Source of the DNA: Spirochaetaceae bacterium UBA1306
GTDB taxonomy: Bacteria; Spirochaetota; Spirochaetia; Treponematales; Rectinemataceae
NCBI GenBank assembly: GCA_002307245.1
Contig: DBTW01000134.1
Location: forward strand, 1 to 13,281
Length of the DNA: 13,281 nt
Direction: 5' to 3'
Shown here: positions 6,531-13,189 of the stretch, in pieces
Numbering within the stretch: position 1 is the stretch's first letter
How the letters are laid out: each line of letters opens with the position of its first letter
The notes under the pieces: generated by a model
Told to the model about the DNA's origin: nothing
Seen by the model: the letters and a program-made list of their open reading frames with translations, nothing else
The model's database searches: none
Translations under genes and position numbers: made by a program

Positions 6531-6841
6531 TCGTCGCCTCCGCGACCGTCGCAGCCGTGGCCGTTTACCCAATGACCGCGCCTATTCCGCGCGGCGTCGC
6601 GCGCCGCGCTCCAGTCACCGATCGGCTCGACCTCGATCTCGGCCGCCTCGCTGCGACGGATGAGCAGGTCGTAGCCCCTGATCCTGATTTGGAACGGGCC
6701 TCGCAGGAAGCCGCCGCGAACGACCGCTCCCTCGGCTCCTTCCGTAAAGCCCATGTCAGCCAAACGCTTGCCCACTTCCTTGCCGGTCATCACCCTGACG
6801 ACCCTGAAGCTGGCCCCTGCCGGGGCCTCCGCGATCACCAT
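6527..6841 (-). CDS. feoA: Ferrous iron transport accessory protein FeoA, with His/Cys tail
   Basis: The product has 104 residues. Residues 1-74 form the SH3-like FeoA domain (GASFRVVRVMTGKEVGKRLA, DMGFTEGAEGAVV, RIRGYDLLIRRSEAAEIEV). FeoA is a small cytoplasmic partner needed for FeoB function. Residues 76-104 are an extra tail rich in Arg, Gly and Asp with H90, H95 and C97 (HWVNGHGCDG), not part of the core fold; metal binding is possible but speculative. The start at 6841 has AAAGGAG upstream at ideal distance; an ATG farther up (6898) would place the Fur box inside the gene and is rejected. The gene overlaps feoB by four bases and is led by a perfect Fur box. Confidence 0.93.
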   Translation of the reverse strand: MVIAEAPAGASFRVVRVMTGKEVGKRLADMGFTEGAEGAVVRGGFLRGPFQIRIRGYDLLIRRSEAAEIEVEPIGDWSAARDAARNRRGHWVNGHGCDGRGGDE

Positions 6842-6860
6842 GAGTATCTCCTTTAGTATC

Positions 6861-6875
6861 TGATAATCATTATCA
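6861..6875. promoter_or_regulatory. Fur box upstream of feoAB
   Basis: TGATAATCATTATCA is a perfect 7-1-7 inverted repeat, identical in sequence to the one upstream of fur. It lies 20 bp before the feoA ATG, between the feoA Shine-Dalgarno sequence and the end of fur. By family knowledge Fe-loaded Fur binds such sites and represses feoAB. The feoA promoter itself is less clear; AT-rich -10-like hexamers such as GATTAT lie inside the box. Confidence 0.9.
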
Positions 6876-6914
6876 TTTATGCGCAAAACAAAACCCACGT
6901 CTCGTCGAGCCGGC

Positions 6915-7367
6915 CTAGACTCCGACCTTCTTCTTGGCGCAGACGGGGCAGTAGCCTTCGAGCTCGAGCCTGTGGTTGCTCGGCCTGTACCCGTACTTCA
7001 CGTAGATGGCGTCCTGGGCCCGCTCGATCGCGGGATCCTTGAACTCTACGATCGCGCCGCAGCCGAGGCAGACGAGATGGTCGTGGTGCTCATGCTTGTA
7101 GGAATGCTCGTAGCGGCGGGCGCCCTCGTCGGGGCAGGCCTCGCGGGCGAGGCCCGCGTCGGCCAGGAGCTTGATCGTGCGGAACACCGTCGCCTGCCCG
7201 ATGCTCGGATCGAGGCGCTGCGCCGCCGCGAAGAGCTCCTCGGCGGTGACATGTCGCTCGAGCTTGAGGAAGGCCTCGAGCACGGTCTCTCGGGGACGGG
7301 TCATCTTCTGGCCCCGCTCGCGCAGGTAGTCCTCGAGTATCAGCCGCTCCTCGGCTCCGATTCCCAT
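6915..7367 (-). CDS. fur: Ferric uptake regulator Fur
   Basis: The product has 150 residues, the normal Fur length. The N-terminal winged helix includes QKMTRPRETVLEAFL, VTAEELFAAA and IGQATVFRTIKLLADAGLAR. The dimerisation domain has the metal-binding HEHHDHLVC cluster (H92-C100), the CxxC pair C100/C103, H132 and a second CxxC pair C140/C143, so structural zinc and regulatory metal sites both look intact. Fur is chosen over PerR or Zur because the box type and the feoAB neighbour fit iron control. The start at 7367 is set by GGGAGG just upstream; the ATG at 7379 lacks a Shine-Dalgarno sequence. fur lies immediately upstream of feoAB, in the same direction, but each has its own Fur box. Confidence 0.93.
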   Translation of the reverse strand: MGIGAEERLILEDYLRERGQKMTRPRETVLEAFLKLERHVTAEELFAAAQRLDPSIGQATVFRTIKLLADAGLAREACPDEGARRYEHSYKHEHHDHLVCLGCGAIVEFKDPAIERAQDAIYVKYGYRPSNHRLELEGYCPVCAKKKVGV

Positions 7368-7393
7368 GGCGCCTCCCATAGTGCACGAAGAGT

Positions 7394-7422
7394 ATGATAA
7401 TCATTATCAATACGATTTTCAA
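7394..7422 (-). promoter_or_regulatory. fur promoter with overlapping Fur box
   Basis: The minus strand has TTGAAA (7417-7422), a 17-bp spacer and TATCAT (7394-7399). The perfect 15-bp Fur box TGATAATCATTATCA occupies 7395-7409, covering most of the -10 box and half the spacer. Bound Fur would block RNA polymerase, so fur is probably self-repressed. The expected leader is about 20 nt and contains the Shine-Dalgarno sequence. Confidence 0.85.
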
Positions 7423-7455
7423 GTATCCCTCGGCGAGATTCTTTGGCATTTGGAA

Positions 7456-7511
7456 GAGGGGGCGCGGGGGAGAAACCTTTTATAAAGGTTTCGCTCCCGC
7501 ACGATCCCTCA
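7456..7511. repeat. GC-rich palindromic intergenic repeat, copy 1
   Basis: A 17-position stem has arms 7464-7480 and 7484-7500 with loop TAT; its inner nine pairs (GAAACCTTT/AAAGGTTTC) are perfect, and the outer eight include one mismatch and one G-T wobble. Flanking GAGGGGG and ATCCCTC extend the symmetry. It begins at the stop codon of the ABC-2 permease gene and may end its transcript, although no U-run follows on the minus strand. A shorter relative lies at 9684-9727. Confidence 0.7.
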
Positions 7512-8549
7512 TTCCCACTTGAACAGGAAGGCAGCGGCGGCGAGGAATACGGCCGTCATCGCGGCGAGGGCGCCGAGGTCGCCGGCTATCTGCGCGAGGC
7601 CGGCCCCGTCGAGCATGATCGCCCGCGAGGCCTCGATATAGTAGGTGATCGGGAAGGCGCGCGAGGCGGCCTGCATCGCGGCGGGCGTGCCCTCGAGGGA
7701 GAAGAAGACTCCGGAGAGGATCATCATCGGCCAGGTGATGAGGTTCATGATGCCGCCCGCCACTTCCTCGCTCTTGATGCGCGACGCGAAGACGAGGCCG
7801 AGGGCGATCATGCAGAGGATGGCCAGGGCGTTCACGAGGGCGAGCAGGGCCCAGGAGCCGGCCATGCGGAAGTGCAGGACTAGGTCGGTGCCCGTGAAGA
7901 TGAGGACCGAGATGAAGGCTACGATGAAGAAGCGTGACATGACCTGCGCGCCGACGAACTCAAAGGCGCGCAAGGGCGTGGCCTTGAAGCGCTTGAGCAC
8001 GCCGTTGCGGCGGTAGCGCACGATGACGAAGCCGACTCCGGAGAGACTGCCGAAGAGTATGTTGATGCCGATGACGCCGGGTATGAACCAATCGACGTAG
8101 CGGATCGGCGCGCCTGACACGGTCTTCTTGGCGAAGGCGCTCCCGCCCTGGGGCGGGCCCGCGACCGCCAGGCCGAAGGAGGAGGGCGCGAGCATGCGCT
8201 CGAGGACGTAGCCGTTGGCCGAGCTCTCGTTGACGTAGTACTCGCCCTTCGTGAAGTCGATCACCATGTCTATCTGGTGATGGGCGAGGCGATCGAGGGG
8301 GGCCTCGAGACTCGAGTAGGGGACGAACTGAAGGTACTTGTAGTGGAGGAAGGCCGAGTCCATCGGGCTGCCGATGGCGGGTGCCTCCCCTATCGTGCCG
8401 ATCTTGTAGGTCGTGCCGCCGCCGCCGGGGAAGGCGAAGGCGAAGCCGAAGATCAGGGCGATCGGCAGCACGAGGTTGAAGATCAGCGTGGAGCGGTCGC
8501 GGAAGAACTCGAGGTTGCGAGCTACGAATACGGCCCAGAATTTCTTCAT
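7509..8549 (-). CDS. ABC-2 type transporter permease
   Basis: The product has 346 residues. It begins with a short cytoplasmic part and a first membrane helix (STLIFNLVLPIALIFGFAFA), continues with an external domain of about 110 residues, and ends with a five-helix block starting near WFIPGVIGINILFG. That block includes RYRRNGVLKRFKATPLRAFE, the coupling region typical of the ABC-2 (YhhJ/DrrB-like) family, and WPMMILSGVFFSLEGTPAAM before the last helices. Such permeases export drugs, lipids or polysaccharide-related molecules; the substrate is unknown. It starts at the stop of the ATPase gene (TAATG, one shared base) and so is translationally coupled with its partner. The palindromic repeat at its stop may mark the end of the unit. 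Confidence 0.9.
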   Translation of the reverse strand: MKKFWAVFVARNLEFFRDRSTLIFNLVLPIALIFGFAFAFPGGGGTTYKIGTIGEAPAIGSPMDSAFLHYKYLQFVPYSSLEAPLDRLAHHQIDMVIDFTKGEYYVNESSANGYVLERMLAPSSFGLAVAGPPQGGSAFAKKTVSGAPIRYVDWFIPGVIGINILFGSLSGVGFVIVRYRRNGVLKRFKATPLRAFEFVGAQVMSRFFIVAFISVLIFTGTDLVLHFRMAGSWALLALVNALAILCMIALGLVFASRIKSEEVAGGIMNLITWPMMILSGVFFSLEGTPAAMQAASRAFPITYYIEASRAIMLDGAGLAQIAGDLGALAAMTAVFLAAAAFLFKWE

Positions 8550-9463
8550 TAGTCTAACCCCGATCCGGTGAGCTTGAGGAAGAGGTCGTCGAGGTTGCGC
8601 CTCTCGACCGATATGCCCCCGAGAGGCACGCCCATGGAGACGAGCTCGCGCAGGGTGGCGTCCGTGTCCGAGCAGGAAAGGGAGACGAAGCCGTCCTCGG
8701 TCTCCGCGGGGCAGCCTAAGGCGGCTCCTTGGCCCGGGGCCTTCCCGGTCGGGAAGGCGGCTTCGGGCAGGCGGATCACGGCCTCGCCGAAGTGCTTGAG
8801 GAGGAGCTCGCGGGGGCGGCCCGATTCGATGATATGGCCATGGTCCATCACGATGATGTCGTCGCAGAGGAACTCGGCCTCGTCCATGTAATGGGTCGTG
8901 AGGATGACGGTCTTGCCCTGGGCCTTGATGCCCTGGATGAGGCGCCAGAAGTTGCGCCGCGCGTGCGGGTCTAGGCCCGTGGTGGGCTCGTCGAGGAAGA
9001 GGAGGTCGGGATCGTTGACGAGGGCTATGCCGAGGAGCATGCGCTGGCGCTGGCCGCCCGAGAGCTTGCGGTTGTCTCGGTCGATGAACTCTTCCAGGGA
9101 ACAGGCGGCGATGATCTCGTCCATCGGCCTCGGACTCGGGTACAGTTTGGAAAAGAGCTGGAGGGTCTCGCGGACCGTGAGGAATTCCTGCAGCGAGGTG
9201 TCCTGGAACTGGATGCCGATGTTTTCCTTGAAGGAGCGCGAGACCGGCTCGCCCCGGTAAAGTATGCTGCCCGAATCGGGATCGTGGATGGTCTCGATCA
9301 CCTCGATGGCCGTCGTCTTGCCCGCGCCGTTAGGGCCCAGGATGCCGAAACAGCTTCCCTCGCGAACGGCGAAGCTGATGCCGTCCACGGCCCTTACCTT
9401 GCCGTAGGACTTAACCAAGTCTTTAACTTCAAGTATAGCGATCGGGGCATTGGCTTCGCTCAT
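8549..9463 (-). CDS. ABC transporter ATP-binding protein of an ABC-2 exporter
   Basis: The product has 304 residues. All ATPase motifs are intact: Walker A GPNGAGKTT (43-51), Q-loop Q87 (GIQFQDTS), signature LSGGQ (134-138), Walker B LLFLDEP with catalytic E159, D-loop GLDP and the switch H191 (LTTHYMDEAEFL). The C-terminal extension of about 80 residues (ending NLDDLFLKLTGSGLD) is usual in CcmA/DrrA-type ATPases that pair with ABC-2 permeases. It powers the permease encoded next, probably as a homodimer. I chose ATG 9463, where family similarity begins (MSEANAPIAILEVKDLVKSY); a TTG at 9544 would add 27 unrelated residues. No Shine-Dalgarno sequence lies before 9463, and only a weak promoter-like pair (TTGCGA, TACCTT) does. 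Confidence 0.93.
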   Translation of the reverse strand: MSEANAPIAILEVKDLVKSYGKVRAVDGISFAVREGSCFGILGPNGAGKTTAIEVIETIHDPDSGSILYRGEPVSRSFKENIGIQFQDTSLQEFLTVRETLQLFSKLYPSPRPMDEIIAACSLEEFIDRDNRKLSGGQRQRMLLGIALVNDPDLLFLDEPTTGLDPHARRNFWRLIQGIKAQGKTVILTTHYMDEAEFLCDDIIVMDHGHIIESGRPRELLLKHFGEAVIRLPEAAFPTGKAPGQGAALGCPAETEDGFVSLSCSDTDATLRELVSMGVPLGGISVERRNLDDLFLKLTGSGLD

Positions 9464-9540
9464 GGGAGAAGAAGGTACTGCCGGCGGAAGACTTCGCAAA
9501 CAAAAAAAACATGTGTAGTTCCTCGAAGCTTGTTGGAGCT

Positions 9541-9690
9541 TCAAGCGGGAGGCAAGTCTGGCTGCTTATCGAGCTTGCTGGCGAGCACCGCTTCCCCTTC
9601 GGCGTCTCGCAGTTCTTCCCAAGTAACATCACGATCCTGATCGGCTCGGGCTCCCAAATCGTCTACGCCGCCTATTTTAAAATGGGGAGC
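9541..9690 (-). pseudogene. Possible coding remnant, unidentified
   Basis: A minus-strand frame without ATG or GTG start runs down to a TGA at 9541-9543. It reads FKIGGVDDLGARADQDRDVT, then WEELRDAEGEAVLASKLDKQ and PDLPPA. The composition is that of a soluble charged protein, and I do not recognise the family. A TTG near 9653 could start 38 residues but has no Shine-Dalgarno sequence. It could be the 3' end of a lost gene or chance. The plus-strand frame at 9511-9804 on the same DNA looks no better. Confidence 0.25.
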
Positions 9691-9727
9691 GCGGGGGAAA
9701 AAAACCTTTCAGAAACATGCCCCCTCA
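9684..9727. repeat. GC-rich palindromic repeat, degraded copy 2
   Basis: GCGCGGGGGA (9689-9698), followed by a run of A and AACCTTT, matches the left arm of the repeat at 7456-7511, and the segment ends with CCCCCTCA as copy 1 ends with TCCCTCA. Most of the right arm is missing, so the long stem cannot form. The similarity is short and could reflect convergent terminator-like composition. Confidence 0.4.
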
Positions 9728-9802
9728 CTCAATTCAAATACTGCCCTAAGGGGGCCAAGTTGGAAAAAATCCCAACGAGTTTCGAGGAACTGGGTAAGGA
9801 TT

Positions 9803-9831
9803 AGGTTTCCGTAAATATATAATGAAAACCT
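9803..9831 (+). promoter_or_regulatory. Candidate promoter/operator of the sugar operon
   Basis: A perfect -10 box TATAAT (9818-9823) lies inside inverted arms AGGTTT (9803-9808) and AAACCT (9826-9831). A -35 box at the right spacing is poor (TAAGGA), as expected for an activator-dependent promoter. The arms may be a regulator's operator. The expected leader is about 78 nt. Confidence 0.35.
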
Positions 9832-9907
9832 TTCCAAAGATTCTTTACATATCGGAAAACCCGTGCTACGTTCTTTTTATGCTGAGATGGATGCACGGGG
9901 AGCGGCA

Positions 9908-10807
9908 ATGACGCATCGATCCGACTTTGCGTATCGAGAGCACTATAAACCTGGGAACTCCCTGACGGCCCTTGCTTTCATTCTTCCAAGTTGCCTCGGC
10001 TTCATTGTTTTTTTTGCCGTCCCGCTTTTCAGAGGAATCGTCATCAGCTTCACCGATTGGGACCTTCTGTGCACCGCAAAATTCATAGGACTGGAAAACT
10101 ATAAGAAGCTTTTCCTGGATAGCGAGTTCTGGAACTCCCTATGGGTGACCTTTCAGTACGTACTATGGAATATTCCCATTCAGACCGTGATCGCGATGGT
10201 CATCGCCCTTGTGATGAGAGGGATCAAGTCTTCCAGTCTCCTTCGGGGCGCCATGATCGTTCCATGGCTCCTGCCCAACGTAGTCGTCGCGCTGCTCGCC
10301 CTCGCGGTCCTCGATCCCGCGATCGGCATCGTGAACGAAGGGCTCAAGGCGCTGGGTCTTCATCCCTTGGGCTTCCTTACGACGACCCAGTTGGCCATGC
10401 CCTCCATCGCGGGGATCAACACCTGGAAATTCATGGGATACACGGCACTGATCATCTTCGCGGGGCTCCAGGCGATACCGAGGGAGGTCGAGGAGGCCGC
10501 GCTCATCGACGGAGCGACGGGCTGGACCGCCTTCCGCAAGATAACCTTGCCGCTCCTGCGCCCCGTGCTCGCCTTCGTGATAGTCACGTCGGTCATCGGC
10601 AGTTTCCAAGTCTACGATACGGTAGCCATCGCGACTCGCGGCGGCCCGGTGAACTCGACCTGGGTCATGAATTTCTTCATCTTCAAGAACGCCTTCGAAG
10701 GCTATCAGATGGGATATGCGACGGCGGCCTCTATCCTACTATTTTTCCTCCTGGTCGGCGTCGGCTTCCTCCAGATACGGATGATGCGCGCGGGCGAATC
10801 GGATTAA
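9908..10807 (+). CDS. CUT1 carbohydrate ABC transporter permease (MalF type)
   Basis: The product has 299 residues with six predicted membrane helices, starting around FILPSCLGFIVFFAVPLFRG. The EAA loop that contacts the ATPase is intact at about 195-214 (EEAALIDGATGWTAFRKITL). C-terminal helices follow GGPVNSTWVMNFFIFKNAFE, a typical MalF/UgpA segment. It forms the heteromeric inner-membrane channel with the next gene's product. I chose ATG 9908 because GGGGAG lies five bases upstream; GTG 9863 and ATG 9887 lack such a site. It leads the operon; the MalG-type gene follows after 12 bp. The first part has lower GC than the rest of the cassette, in line with the AT-rich leader. Confidence 0.92.
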   Translation: MTHRSDFAYREHYKPGNSLTALAFILPSCLGFIVFFAVPLFRGIVISFTDWDLLCTAKFIGLENYKKLFLDSEFWNSLWVTFQYVLWNIPIQTVIAMVIALVMRGIKSSSLLRGAMIVPWLLPNVVVALLALAVLDPAIGIVNEGLKALGLHPLGFLTTTQLAMPSIAGINTWKFMGYTALIIFAGLQAIPREVEEAALIDGATGWTAFRKITLPLLRPVLAFVIVTSVIGSFQVYDTVAIATRGGPVNSTWVMNFFIFKNAFEGYQMGYATAASILLFFLLVGVGFLQIRMMRAGESD

Positions 10808-10819
10808 GGGGAGGAAGCG

Positions 10820-11701
10820 ATGACGAAAGCCAAGTGGACATCCAAGCTGCCGTTTATACTCATCACGGCATTATTGCTCTTCATCAGCCTCTTCCCGGTG
10901 TATTGGGTCGTAAGGATGTCCCTCACGCCGAACAAGCAGATAGTATCCGGCTCGGCCACCCTGCTTCCGCCCAGCTTCACGGCGACCAACTACCAGAGGG
11001 TCCTCGGCCTCATCGACAGCGCGACGGCGGTCAAGCTAGGCGGATCGGGGCAGAAGATCAACTTCCTCCGCTTTCTCTTCAATTCGATCCTCGTCTCCAC
11101 GATCGTGACCCTCTCTCAGGTCCTGTTCTCGGCCGCCGGGGCATACGCCTTCGCGCGGCTGCGCTTCCCCGGCAGGGACAAGATCTTCAGCCTCTATATC
11201 TCTGCCTTGATGGTGCCTTCGATCGTCATGATGATCCCGAATTTCATCCTCGTTAAAAACCTGGGCTGGCTCAATACCTACATGGGCATCATGGCCCCGG
11301 CCCTGCTCATGACGCCCTACGCGGTCTTCTTCCTCAGGCAGTTCTTCCTCGGCATCAACCGGGAGCTCGAGGAGGCCGCGTACATCGACGGAGCGGGCAA
11401 GCTGCGGATATTCCTCAAGATCATCCTCCCGATCAGCAGCAGCTCCCTCGCGACCCTGTCGGTCATCACCTTCATCACCCAGTGGAACGACTACATGTGG
11501 CCCCTCATCGTGGGCAAGGACGAAAAAGTACGGCTCTTGACCGTGGCCCTCGGCGTGTTCCGCTCCCAGACACCGCAGGGAAGTCCTGATTGGGGCGGCC
11601 TCATGGCGGGCACGACCCTCGCGATCATCCCGACCCTGATGCTGTTCATCGTCTTCGGCAAGAGAATCGTCAATTCGATCAACTTCTCCGGATTCCGCTA
11701 A
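10820..11701 (+). CDS. CUT1 carbohydrate ABC transporter permease (MalG type)
   Basis: The product has 293 residues. An N-terminal membrane helix (PFILITALLLFISLFPVYWV) is followed by a periplasmic stretch, then the core with SAAGAYAFARLRFPGRDKIF and the EAA loop at about 184-203 (EEAAYIDGAGKLRIFLKIIL). The C-terminus FGKRIVNSINFSGFR is typical of MalG/UgpE. The start has GGGGAGGAAG a few bases upstream. It pairs with the MalF-type protein; no ABC ATPase gene is seen in the cassette, which is common for CUT1 systems that share an MsmK/UgpC-type ATPase. It also served as the in-window reference for the permease relic at 316-570, to which it is a clear paralogue. Confidence 0.93.
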   Translation: MTKAKWTSKLPFILITALLLFISLFPVYWVVRMSLTPNKQIVSGSATLLPPSFTATNYQRVLGLIDSATAVKLGGSGQKINFLRFLFNSILVSTIVTLSQVLFSAAGAYAFARLRFPGRDKIFSLYISALMVPSIVMMIPNFILVKNLGWLNTYMGIMAPALLMTPYAVFFLRQFFLGINRELEEAAYIDGAGKLRIFLKIILPISSSSLATLSVITFITQWNDYMWPLIVGKDEKVRLLTVALGVFRSQTPQGSPDWGGLMAGTTLAIIPTLMLFIVFGKRIVNSINFSGFR

Positions 11702-11708
11702 GGAAATT

Positions 11709-11723
11709 TTCCCCTTGGGGGAA
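11709..11723 (+). other. Small hairpin between permease and binding-protein genes
   Basis: TTCCCC and GGGGAA pair around a TTG loop, 8 nt after the permease stop. Such stems between transport genes and the binding-protein gene can raise the amount of the latter by protecting RNA ends; that role is an inference here. Confidence 0.3.
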
Positions 11724-11755
11724 TGGAGCTATACATGAGAATGGAGGGTATGTGT

Positions 11756-13072
11756 ATGCTTAAGAAACTGCGCTGCTTCGTAGTGCCGCTCGCGATGCTC
11801 GTCATGCTGGCGGTCGGGAGTCTTTCCGCCGAGCCGGTGGCCATCAAGTACATCCTCTGGGACGCCAACCAGCTCCCCGCCTACCAAAAGGTGGCGGACG
11901 ACTTCATGGCGAAGAACCCCGACATAAAAATAGTGATCGACCAGGCCGGCTGGAACGATTATTGGACGGGCCTGCAGACTTCCATGGTCGGCGGCACGGC
12001 GCCCGACGTCTTCACCGACCATCTGGCGAAAGTCACGGACTTCGCCAGCAAGGGCCAGCTCGTCGATCTCGCATCCTACGTGAAGCGCGACAAGGTCGAC
12101 ACGTCGATCTACCTTCCCGGCCTGGCCGACCTCTGGACCAAGGACGGCAAGCGCTATGGCCTGCCGAAGGACTGGGACACCATCGCCATCGTCGTCAACA
12201 AGGACATCCAGAAGGAAGCCGGCGTCACGGACGCCGATCTCGCGAACCTCACCTGGAACCCCAAGGACGGCGGGACCTTCCAGAAGGTGCTGGCCAAGCT
12301 CACGCTCGACAAGAACGGCAATAACGGCATGAGCCCGAATTTCGATCCGAAGAACGTTGTCCGATACGGCATGGAGATCCAGCACTCAGACGACAGGGGA
12401 CAGTCCCAGTTCAGCTGCCTCGCGCTCAGCACCGGCTGGCAGTATACCGACGGGACCTTCAAGGCGAACTACCATTTCGACGATCCCCGCTTCATCCAGA
12501 CGATCCAATGGATGCTCGACATGACCAAGAAGGGCTTCATCTGCCCCTACGACGTGACCGCGCTCTCCAATTCGACGCTCTTCCCCGCGAAGAAGGCCGG
12601 CGCGACGCTGGACGGCTCGTGGATGATCGGCTACTACGCCAACAGCGTGGACTTCCCCGTCGCCTTCGTGCAGACCCCGATCGGCCCCGTCGGACGCAAG
12701 AGCATGACGAACGGCCTCGCCGATTCCATCTGGATCGGCTCCAAGCACAAGGAAGAGGCCTGGAAATGGGTCAAGTACCTCGCGAGCGCCGAGGCTGAGA
12801 CCACGGTCGGAACTTTCGGCGTCGTCTTCCCGGCCGTCAAGGCCGGCGTCGACAACGCTCTCGCCGCCTACAAGGCGAAGAACATGAACGTCACCGCCTT
12901 CACCGACCTCGCCACCGGCAAGAACACGACCTTCGTCTATCCCGTCCTCGATAACGGCGTCAAGGTCTCGGAGATCATGGTCCAGGCCTTCGACACGATC
13001 TTCCTCGGCAAGGGCGAGGTCGCCGCGACCCTCAAGGCGGCCAACGCGAAAGTCAACGCCCTTTTCAAGTAA
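11756..13072 (+). CDS. Extracellular sugar-binding protein of the CUT1 transporter
   Basis: The product has 438 residues. The signal peptide is MLKKLRCFVVPLAMLVMLAV then GSLSA, with probable cleavage after A25. There is no lipobox cysteine, so the mature protein is probably periplasmic and not lipid-anchored. The family-1 solute-binding signature is visible (WNDYWTGLQTSMVGGTAPDV), followed by lobes with KDGKRYGLPKDWDTIAIVVN, GSWMIGYYANSVDFPVAFVQ and WKWVKYLASAE. It delivers an oligosaccharide to the two permeases. I chose ATG 11756 because GGAGG lies eight bases ahead; ATG 11750 is too close to that site, and an ATG at 11723 would add 11 residues before the signal peptide. The neighbour at 13190 suggests an alpha-galactoside ligand. 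Confidence 0.92.
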   Translation: MLKKLRCFVVPLAMLVMLAVGSLSAEPVAIKYILWDANQLPAYQKVADDFMAKNPDIKIVIDQAGWNDYWTGLQTSMVGGTAPDVFTDHLAKVTDFASKGQLVDLASYVKRDKVDTSIYLPGLADLWTKDGKRYGLPKDWDTIAIVVNKDIQKEAGVTDADLANLTWNPKDGGTFQKVLAKLTLDKNGNNGMSPNFDPKNVVRYGMEIQHSDDRGQSQFSCLALSTGWQYTDGTFKANYHFDDPRFIQTIQWMLDMTKKGFICPYDVTALSNSTLFPAKKAGATLDGSWMIGYYANSVDFPVAFVQTPIGPVGRKSMTNGLADSIWIGSKHKEEAWKWVKYLASAEAETTVGTFGVVFPAVKAGVDNALAAYKAKNMNVTAFTDLATGKNTTFVYPVLDNGVKVSEIMVQAFDTIFLGKGEVAATLKAANAKVNALFK

Positions 13073-13091
13073 GATAAACCTAGGCATCCTT

Positions 13092-13125
13092 TCGGGAAGG
13101 GGGCGGGTATTCGCCCCCTTCCCGA
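13092..13125 (+). terminator. Strong 14-bp hairpin after the binding-protein gene
   Basis: Arms 13092-13105 and 13112-13125 are perfectly complementary around a 6-nt loop (GGTATT), beginning 20 bp after the stop codon. No U-run follows. It may be a terminator, a partial terminator or an mRNA-stabilising stem that keeps the binding-protein message abundant relative to the downstream enzyme gene. Confidence 0.6.
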
Positions 13126-13189
13126 TCGGCGGACTGATTCGCTCGCGAAAGTCCCGGTCCGGCATCAGCGAGGTGGATAGGAGCAAACG

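Larger units (their letters stand above)
9517..9791. repeat. Pair of 20-bp imperfect inverted repeats, 275 bp end to end
   Basis: The sequence at 9772-9791 (CCAACGAGTTTCGAGGAACT) matches the reverse complement of 9517-9536 at 18 of 20 positions. The arms face inward across 235 bp. No clear target-site duplication flanks the pair and no transposase is present, so it may be a non-autonomous element, two insertions of a dispersed repeat, or a scar. Read in the same sense both arms can encode PTSFEEL. Confidence 0.55.
9464..9907. other. Divergent intergenic region between exporter genes and sugar operon
   Basis: This gap of about 440 bp holds no convincing gene. From left to right it contains the upstream region of the exporter ATPase, a T8 run (minus strand, 9502-9509), the left arm of an inverted repeat (9517-9536), a short coding-like remnant on the minus strand (9541-9690), a degraded palindromic repeat (9684-9727), the right arm (9772-9791), and the probable promoter/operator of the sugar operon (9803-9831). 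It is less GC-rich than the genes on either side. Confidence 0.6.

Noticed and set aside
9517..9791. A complete insertion sequence or MITE
   Set aside because: The terminal repeats are there, but no target-site duplication or transposase remnant could be identified, so it is reported only as an inverted-repeat pair.
9511..9804. Plus-strand 97-residue open frame in the divergent intergenic region
   Set aside because: It has no Shine-Dalgarno sequence, starts inside repeat sequence, spans both inverted-repeat arms, and shows no recognisable family.
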